NCBI GenBank assembly: GCA_964387685.1
Contig: CAYLXK010000003.1
Coordinates: forward strand, 1 to 64,000
Origin: Bryobacter sp964387685
Lineage (GTDB): Bacteria; Acidobacteriota; Terriglobia; Bryobacterales; Bryobacteraceae
Direction of reading: 5' to 3'
DNA: 64,000 nt
The translations under genes and the position numbers were made by a program. The notes under the pieces are model-generated. The model saw only the letters and a list, made by a program, of their open reading frames with translations. It ran no database searches and was not told where the DNA came from. Below, one piece after another: positions 58,571 to 64,000 of this stretch (position 1 is the stretch's first letter; every line of letters begins with the position of its first letter).

Positions 58571-60278
58571 GCAGTTTGGCCAGCAGAAATCCAATCGCCT
58601 CGCCCACAGGCACCTCGCTGGTCGTCTTTGTGCGCCGCTCGACTACTTCCACCAGACCCTGCGCCAGCTTCTTGCCCAGCGTCACTCGCCAAGGGATCCC
58701 AATCAGTTCGGCGTCTTTGAACTTCACACCCGGCCGCTCGTCCCGATCGTCCAGCAACACGTCCACGCCGGCAGCCTTCAATTGCCCATAGAGGTCCAGA
58801 GCCGTCTGCTTTTGCAGCGCGTCGCTCAGATTAACTGGCGTCACCACCACGGCGAAGGGCGCGATCGCCACGGGCATCGAAATCCCGTCGGCGTCGTGGT
58901 AAAGCTCCACGGCCGCGCACAACACGCGTTCCACGCCTATCCCATAGGAGCCCATGATCGGCGTCACTTCCTTGCCGTCCTTGTCCAGCACGCGTAGCCC
59001 CATGCTCTCGGAATATTTGTAGCCCAGCTTGAAGATGTGGCCGATTTCCATGGTCTTGGAAATCTGCAAGGGCGCCCCCGTCGTCAACTCCGTATCGCCG
59101 GCAGCCACCTGCCGGATATCGGCAAAGGTCGCCTGGAAATCTTTGCCTGGAGTCACGTTTTTCAGATGATAGTCGTCCTTGTTGGCGCCACTCACCAGGT
59201 TTCGCCGACCCTGAAGCGCCAGATCCGCAAAGATCGGCATATTTGTCACACCCACGGGCCCCAGCGAGCCAGGATCGGCTCCAAAAAGTTGCCGAATCTC
59301 CTCCGGGTGCGCGGCCCGGAACTCCTTCGACTTCACCGCCGCGTTGAACTTGGTCTCACTCAACTGGTGATCGCCGCGAAGCAGTGCCAGCACAGGCGAC
59401 TGCTGGTCGCCAAAATCCGCGATCACCACAAAGCTCTTAATTAGGGAAGTCGCCGGCAACCCCAGAAACTCGCTCACTTCGTCAATCGTCTTCCTGGCCG
59501 GGGTATGAATCTCCTCTGGCGCCAAATCGTCCTGCGGATCGGGCAGCGCCGGCGGCACGGGCCGCGATACGGCCTTCTCTAAATTCGCCGCATAGCCCGT
59601 TTCCTTGCAGTGGGCCACATAATCTTCGCCCGCCTCGGTGGCCACCATGAACTCCTGGCTGGCGCTGCCGCCCATCGCGCCGGAATCGGCTTCCACCATC
59701 AGGTACTCAATCCCGCATCGCTCAAAGATCCGGCAATAAGCTTGCCGGTGCTTCTCGTAACTGGCATCCAGGCCCGCCGCATCGATGTCGAAGGAGTAGG
59801 AGTCCTTCATGAAAAACTGCCTCACCCGCAAGAGGCCGCTCTTCGGCCGCGGTTCATCGCGAAACTTCGTTTGAATCTGGTACCAAAGCTGCGGCAACTG
59901 CTTGTAGCTCCGCAGTTCGCCGCGCGCAATAAACGTCATTACTTCTTCGTGTGTCATGCCCAGACACAAATCGCGGCCCCAGCGGTCCTTCAGGCGGAAC
60001 ATATTGTCGCCCATGCCGGTCCAACGTCCGCTCTCTTGCCACACTTCCGCCGGGTTCAGCGCCGCCAGATGAAACTCCTGCGCGCCAATGGCCTCCATCT
60101 CTTCGCGGATGATCTTCATGATCTTGGCCATGCTCCTCTGGGCCAGGAACAGGTAGTTGTAAATGCCGGAAGAAAGTTGCCGGATGTATCCCGCCCGAAG
60201 CAGCAACTGGTGGCTGGCCACCTCGGCTTCTGTGGGGTTTTCCCGCAGGGTAGGAATGAATAAGTGATTCCAATACAT
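58563..60278 (-). CDS. proS: Prolyl-tRNA synthetase, bacterial type
   Basis: The 571-residue class II synthetase has MYWNHLFIPTLRENPTEAEVASHQLLLRAGYIRQL at its start, motif 2 in FRDEPRPKSGLLRVRQFFMKDSYSF, an editing insertion of about 180 residues (ETGYAANLEKA ... TELTTGAP) and motif 3 GSYGIGVERVLCAAVE, then an anticodon domain. The frame runs on to 60818, but that part covers rpiB on the opposite strand; ATG 60278 is the right start. The aminotransferase gene follows with an overlap. Confidence 0.95.
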   Translation of the reverse strand: MYWNHLFIPTLRENPTEAEVASHQLLLRAGYIRQLSSGIYNYLFLAQRSMAKIMKIIREEMEAIGAQEFHLAALNPAEVWQESGRWTGMGDNMFRLKDRWGRDLCLGMTHEEVMTFIARGELRSYKQLPQLWYQIQTKFRDEPRPKSGLLRVRQFFMKDSYSFDIDAAGLDASYEKHRQAYCRIFERCGIEYLMVEADSGAMGGSASQEFMVATEAGEDYVAHCKETGYAANLEKAVSRPVPPALPDPQDDLAPEEIHTPARKTIDEVSEFLGLPATSLIKSFVVIADFGDQQSPVLALLRGDHQLSETKFNAAVKSKEFRAAHPEEIRQLFGADPGSLGPVGVTNMPIFADLALQGRRNLVSGANKDDYHLKNVTPGKDFQATFADIRQVAAGDTELTTGAPLQISKTMEIGHIFKLGYKYSESMGLRVLDKDGKEVTPIMGSYGIGVERVLCAAVELYHDADGISMPVAIAPFAVVVTPVNLSDALQKQTALDLYGQLKAAGVDVLLDDRDERPGVKFKDAELIGIPWRVTLGKKLAQGLVEVVERRTKTTSEVPVGEAIGFLLAKLHG

Positions 60279-60318
60279 AGGGTTAGCGTGACAGACGCAA
60301 TATCTGGGCAGTGTAGCA

Positions 60319-60327
60319 TGATAGACT
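60319..60327 (+). promoter_or_regulatory. Candidate extended -10 element for rpiB
   Basis: TG-A-TAGACT ends 14 bases before ATG 60342. A -35 box is not evident. Confidence 0.35.
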
Positions 60328-60341
60328 GAAATTTCTCGCTT

Positions 60342-60794
60342 ATGAAGATCGCTATTGGTGCCGACCACGCTGGATTCGCTCTCAAAGAAAAGTTGCGCGA
60401 CCGCCTGAAAGCCCAAGGCCACGAGGTCAGCGACTTCGGAACCACCTCCACAGACTCCGTCGATTACCCGGACTTTGCCGAAAAAGTCAGTTCCGCCGTG
60501 GTCCACGGCGAAGCCGAAAAAGGCATCCTGGTTTGTTCTAGTGGCGTGGGCATGTCCATCGCGGCTAACAAGATCAACGGCATTCGCGCCGCGCTCGGCA
60601 CCAGTGAAGAGGAAGTTGGCTATGTCCGCCGCCATAACGACGCCAACATCCTCGCCATCGGCGCGAAATACACCGAAGAGGACCTCGCCGGCAAGCTGAG
60701 CGACGTCTTCCTCAGCAGCGAATTTGAAGGCGGACGTCATGCGCGCCGGCTCGAAAAAATCGAGAAGCTGGAAGCCGCGCAGAAAGGGCAGTAA
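60342..60794 (+). CDS. rpiB: Ribose-5-phosphate isomerase B
   Basis: Interconverts ribose-5- and ribulose-5-phosphate. The 150-residue protein has GADHAGFALKE at the start, the phosphate-binding LVCSSGVGMSIAANKINGIRAAL with the catalytic Cys, and RRHNDANILAIGAKY. It precedes glyA by nine bases, and the rpiB-glyA order is common in bacteria. Confidence 0.95.
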   Translation: MKIAIGADHAGFALKEKLRDRLKAQGHEVSDFGTTSTDSVDYPDFAEKVSSAVVHGEAEKGILVCSSGVGMSIAANKINGIRAALGTSEEEVGYVRRHNDANILAIGAKYTEEDLAGKLSDVFLSSEFEGGRHARRLEKIEKLEAAQKGQ

Positions 60795-60803
60795 ATCACC
60801 ACT

Positions 60804-62087
60804 ATGTACGACCAGCAACGCATGGGCCGGTCTCTAGCAAGCGTAGACCCCGACATCGCCGCCGCCATCCAGCGCGAAACGGAACGCCAGCAGGGTTTTC
60901 TTGAACTGATCGCCAGCGAAAACTTCACCTCCGAAGCCGTCCTGGAAGCCACCGGCAGCGTCTTCACTAACAAATACGCCGAAGGCTATCCGGGCAAGCG
61001 CTATTACGGTGGTTGCGAGCATACCGATGTGGTGGAAAACCTCGCCCGCGAGCGCGCCAAGCAGCTCTTCGGCGCGGTATACGCCAACGTCCAGCCCCAC
61101 TCCGGCTCCCAAGCCAACCAGGCCGCCTACGCCGCCGTCCTGCAACCGGGCGACACGATCCTTGGCATGAATCTCGCCCATGGCGGTCACCTCACCCACG
61201 GCCATCATCTGAATTTCTCGGGCAAGACATATAAGATCGTCCCTTACGGCGTCCGCCAAGATACCGAGTTCATCGACTACGACGAAGTTGAGCGCCTCGC
61301 CGCCGAACACAAGCCCAAAATGATCATCGCGGGCGCCAGTGCCTATCCGCGCATCATCGACTTCCCCCGCTTTCGGGCCATCGCGGACTCCGTCGATGCC
61401 GTCTTCCTGGTAGACATGGCCCACTACTCCGGCCTCATTGCCGGCGGCGCCTATCCGAATCCTTGCCCCCACGCCCACATCGTTACCTCCACCACCCACA
61501 AGACCCTTCGTGGCCCGCGTAGTGGCATCATTCTCGCCCAAGAGCGCTTCGGCAAAGAGATCGACAAGAACGTTTTCCCAGGTGTGCAGGGCGGTCCCCT
61601 CGTCCACGTCATGGCCGCTAAGGCCGTATGCTTCCTCGAAGCCATGCAGCCTGAATTTCGCGACTATGCCTCCCGGGTGCTGGCCAACGCCAAAGCCCTC
61701 GCCGCCGGTCTTTCCGCCGCGGGCGTGCGTATCGTCTCCGGCGGCACCGATAGCCACATTGTCCTCCTCGATGTCTTCTCCAAGGGCGTCAAGGGTAAAG
61801 AGGCCGAAGCCGCCCTCGATCTCGCCCACATCACGGTGAACAAAAACACCATTCCTTTCGACACCAATCCCCCCATGAATCCCAGCGGCATCCGCCTCGG
61901 CACAGCCGCACTCACCACGCGCGGCTTTGGGGAAAATGAGTTCAGCGAGGTCGCTCTCCTCATCGCCGAAGTCCTGGCCGATCCGTCCAACCCGGACCGT
62001 TTGGCGCAAGTACGCCGCAAGGTAACCGCTCTTACGGATCGCTTCCCTCTCTACGCCTGGCGGCTGTCCCCTGCGATCGCACGCTAG
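60804..62087 (+). CDS. glyA: Serine hydroxymethyltransferase
   Basis: Makes glycine and methylenetetrahydrofolate from serine, feeding the one-carbon pool used by TrmFO and for thymidylate. The 427-residue PLP enzyme has the family start ELIASENFTSEAVLEATGSVFTNKYAEGYPGKRYYGG, the PLP Lys in TSTTHKTLRGPRSG and NTIPFDTNPPMNPSGIRLGT near the end. It is followed by a glycosyltransferase gene 15 bases on. Confidence 0.97.
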   Translation: MYDQQRMGRSLASVDPDIAAAIQRETERQQGFLELIASENFTSEAVLEATGSVFTNKYAEGYPGKRYYGGCEHTDVVENLARERAKQLFGAVYANVQPHSGSQANQAAYAAVLQPGDTILGMNLAHGGHLTHGHHLNFSGKTYKIVPYGVRQDTEFIDYDEVERLAAEHKPKMIIAGASAYPRIIDFPRFRAIADSVDAVFLVDMAHYSGLIAGGAYPNPCPHAHIVTSTTHKTLRGPRSGIILAQERFGKEIDKNVFPGVQGGPLVHVMAAKAVCFLEAMQPEFRDYASRVLANAKALAAGLSAAGVRIVSGGTDSHIVLLDVFSKGVKGKEAEAALDLAHITVNKNTIPFDTNPPMNPSGIRLGTAALTTRGFGENEFSEVALLIAEVLADPSNPDRLAQVRRKVTALTDRFPLYAWRLSPAIAR

Positions 62088-62102
62088 GAGCTAGCCTTCC
62101 TC

Positions 62103-63272
62103 ATGCGGATCGCTCTCGATGTCCGCCACGCTCGCGATTACGGCATCGGAACCTACATCCGCAACCTCGTCAAAAGTCTCTCCGAGATCGACCACGAAAA
62201 CCGCTACATCCTGGCTGGTCGCAAAGAGGACCTGCGCGAGTTTGCCGAATTGCCCCCCAACTTCAAACGCGCCGTCTTTCCGCGCTCCGACTCTGGGCTG
62301 CTCAATCAGTTCACTTTCCCCTTGTTCTTGCGGCGGCTAGAGCCGGATCTCTGCCACGTCCCGTTGAATGCCGCGCCCATGCTCATGCCGCAACCCTATA
62401 TCGTCACGATTCACGATATGAGCAGTCTGCTCTTTCCCGACGAAGCCGCAACGGAAAACACCAGCCTTCGCCATCAGTACAAGTTGTTTCGTTTCCGCCG
62501 CAGCCTGCTGCGGGCCCAACGGATTATCGCCGTGTCCAAGGCTACCCAACGCGACGTGGAGGATCTCCTCGGCATCCCCCGCGAACGCATCCGGCAGATC
62601 TATTCAGCCCCCGATCCTCAGTTCCTTGAGCACGCCCACGCCACGAATTCCAGCTCTCAAAGCCACGAGGCCTTCCTCGAAGAAAAACGCAAGACTCTGG
62701 AACGCTACCAGATCGGCTATCCCTTCCTGCTCTACGCCGGCAGCGTGAAACCGCAAAAGAACCTCCCGCGCCTGGTAGAGGCCTTCGCCGTACTTCGCAA
62801 CGACTTGGAGAATCACCCCGTTTACCGCGACCTCCGCTTGATCATCATCGGCGACGAAATGTGGAAGCGCCCCCAGGTTCGCCGCATGGTCATTCAGACC
62901 AGGATGGAGCCCTTCGTTCGCTTCTTTGGCTTTGTTCCTTTTGAGACCCTGCGCGTTTTCTACTCCTCGGCCGCCGCTTTCGTCTTTCCCAGCCTCTATG
63001 AGGGCTTCGGCATGCCGCCTCTCGAAGCAATGGCCTCCGGGACCCCCGTAGTTTGTTCTGGTTTGAGCTCCCTTCCCGAGGTGGTTGGCGAGGCGGCCAT
63101 CCTGGTCAATCCGGAAAACGTTTTCGACATCGCTCGTGGCATGCGGGACTTGCTCTTGGACCTTCCCCTTCGCGACTCACTCATTCAAAAGGGCTTAAGC
63201 CAGGCCAAGCGCTTCCACTGGGCCAAGACGGCCGAAGAAGTATTGCGAGTCTACCAAAACAGCCAAGCCTAA
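62103..63272 (+). CDS. Glycosyltransferase family 4 enzyme
   Basis: A 389-residue GT-B enzyme. The N-terminal strand MRIALDVRHARDYGIGTYIRNLVKSL and the acceptor site Gly loop are clear, and the donor-site Glu-rich loop reads SLYEGFGMPPLEAMASGTPVVCSGLSSLPEVVGEAAILVNP, a signature of GT4. It transfers an unknown sugar, probably to a surface polysaccharide or lipid. It may be transcribed with rpiB-glyA. The region after it is AT-rich. Confidence 0.92.
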   Translation: MRIALDVRHARDYGIGTYIRNLVKSLSEIDHENRYILAGRKEDLREFAELPPNFKRAVFPRSDSGLLNQFTFPLFLRRLEPDLCHVPLNAAPMLMPQPYIVTIHDMSSLLFPDEAATENTSLRHQYKLFRFRRSLLRAQRIIAVSKATQRDVEDLLGIPRERIRQIYSAPDPQFLEHAHATNSSSQSHEAFLEEKRKTLERYQIGYPFLLYAGSVKPQKNLPRLVEAFAVLRNDLENHPVYRDLRLIIIGDEMWKRPQVRRMVIQTRMEPFVRFFGFVPFETLRVFYSSAAAFVFPSLYEGFGMPPLEAMASGTPVVCSGLSSLPEVVGEAAILVNPENVFDIARGMRDLLLDLPLRDSLIQKGLSQAKRFHWAKTAEEVLRVYQNSQA

Positions 63273-63512
63273 CGAAATTCAATATTTGATTTATTCTCAT
63301 TTAAATTCCTGGTATCAATATTACTGATGATCTGATACGTATTGAGCATACCCTCTTATCACGTTGAGGATAGAGGCTACTAGCTATCCATAATCCGAAA
63401 TCAGAACAGAATTAGGCGTAACAATAAAAGGAAAATGGCTTGATTATTTCTATATACAAAGCCGCTTGACACGGCAAAAATAGATTAGCTGATTCAGAGG
63501 AGAACGAAACCA
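63273..63512. other. AT-rich intergenic region
   Basis: About 240 bases with clearly lower GC than the neighbours; no reading frame looks coding. It includes TTGACA at 63465-63470, which could be a -35 box, and AGAGGAGA as ribosome binding site for the next gene. No repeats or long hairpins stand out. Such AT-rich islands often mark acquired DNA. Confidence 0.4.
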
Positions 63513-64000
63513 ATGGAATGGACTCGTTCAGAGACAATTGGAATGTCGAGCATCTCATGCGTATTCTGCCGCGGACTGGGCTTGCGCAAAACGGAGAAGT
63601 TAGGGGAGGAACGGCCCTGCGGGTGCGTCTTGCGCAGCATCTTCAAGGCCTGTCTGCACCGCTATCGTCACTGCATCGAAACGGCGGGAAAAGTTCGCCC
63701 CGTGCTATACGAATTCTCGGGAGCTCCCCGCGGGGGACGCTTTTATGGCCGCAAATACGAAGAATTTGTGGCCGACTTCATTTCGATTAGCCGGCGCACC
63801 CTCGACGAGGCGCAATTCGCGGTACTCACCCTCCACTTCATCCAAGGCGAGGATTGGAAGTCCTGTAGCGCCAAACTGGGCCTGAGCAAAGGAAATTTCT
63901 TCCACGCGGTCTACGCGATCCAGGAGAAGCTGGGGCGCGCTTTCCGCGAAACGGCCCCCTACGGAATTTATCCCCTCGACGAGTACTTCAGTGGCACCGC
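63513..64000 (+). CDS. Cys-rich protein with sigma-region-4-like helix-turn-helix, partial
   Basis: The frame from ATG 63513 is open to the right edge (162 codons). The N-terminus has Cys pairs (CVFCRGLG, CGCVLRS, CLHRYRHC) that look like a zinc-binding knuckle; then FYGRKYEEFVADFISISRRTLDEAQFAVLTLHFIQGEDWKSCSAKLGLSKGNFFHAVYAIQEKLGRAF, which matches a helix-turn-helix of the sigma-region-4/LuxR kind. I recall similar proteins from Solibacter genomes, often in multiple copies, but no function. The ribosome binding site AGAGGAGA is 9 bases before the start. Confidence 0.7.
   Translation, partial: MEWTRSETIGMSSISCVFCRGLGLRKTEKLGEERPCGCVLRSIFKACLHRYRHCIETAGKVRPVLYEFSGAPRGGRFYGRKYEEFVADFISISRRTLDEAQFAVLTLHFIQGEDWKSCSAKLGLSKGNFFHAVYAIQEKLGRAFRETAPYGIYPLDEYFSGT

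Noticed and set aside
60279..60818. Upstream extension of the proS frame to 60818
   Set aside because: It covers rpiB on the other strand, and ProRS from ATG 60278 has the normal length and N-terminus.
60834..62009. A 391-codon minus-strand frame opposite glyA
   Set aside because: glyA is unmistakable; the antisense frame has only Gly/Val/Asp-rich sequence without motifs.

Overview
The window is a stretch of bacterial chromosome, GC-rich, most probably from an acidobacterium of the Solibacter/Bryobacter type (Bryobacterales). Three things point there: three secreted Gfo/Idh/MocA oxidoreductases, two of which share the SYSRILGAN segment after the export signal; a C-terminal domain in the 12.8-14.5 kb protein that resembles TIGR03437, a domain expanded in Solibacter; and the general mix of small HEAT, FecR, CHAT and ECF-sigma genes. 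The assignment comes from family knowledge and not from a search.

Layout. 0-4 kb: end of an unknown gene, metK, tig, a secreted Gfo/Idh oxidoreductase, then a DUF433/DUF5615 toxin-antitoxin pair whose toxin gene carries two in-frame stops. 4.6-12.6 kb: MFS transporter, a POTRA-like/HEAT exported protein, GNAT, glycerophosphodiesterase, an oxidoreductase/sugar-isomerase pair, a coupled pair encoding a coiled-coil protein and a 13-cysteine miniprotein, and a FecR-domain protein. 12.8-18.7 kb: BNR-repeat protein, YfgM-like protein, dNTPase, tRNA-Leu(CAA), membrane protein, class-C serine hydrolase. 18.7-21.9 kb (minus strand): trmFO-xerC-cation transporter-ArsC-like gene. The last has an in-frame UGA at the first position of a CxxC motif followed by a SECIS-like hairpin, so it is a strong selenoprotein candidate.

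22-31 kb: third oxidoreductase; a 15-bp perfect inverted repeat; then an exported TPR-CHAT protease, an ECF-type sigma factor and a membrane zinc-finger anti-sigma factor in one operon, suggesting signalling through proteolysis of the anti-sigma factor. A radical-SAM/SPASM enzyme, class II photolyase and an epimerase follow. 31-41 kb: HEAT protein and mqnD (futalosine menaquinone route), Hpt protein and hybrid histidine kinase, comF, HNH nuclease, isolated infC, and a 1,338-residue PAS-GGDEF-EAL protein. 41-50 kb: a compact forward run (Trm112-like, GT9, MsbA-like exporter, yicC, rpoZ, coaBC, UDG, tmk, delta-prime, Hfq-like) that is mostly housekeeping. 50-64 kb: thioesterase, TPR, prepilin peptidase, amidase, fused aroDE, DeoC-like, rsmE, ruvAB, class V aminotransferase, proS, rpiB, glyA, a GT4 glycosyltransferase, an AT-rich gap and the start of a Cys-rich HTH protein that runs off the end.

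Base skew is not uniform. The plus strand is C-rich at 0-4 kb, strongly G-rich at about 5-31 kb whatever the gene orientation, mixed to about 46 kb, and C-rich to the end. Many genes have an extended -10 element (TGnTAnnnT) just upstream, often only a few bases before the start codon. I saw no CRISPR array, no insertion sequence, no rRNA and no prophage.
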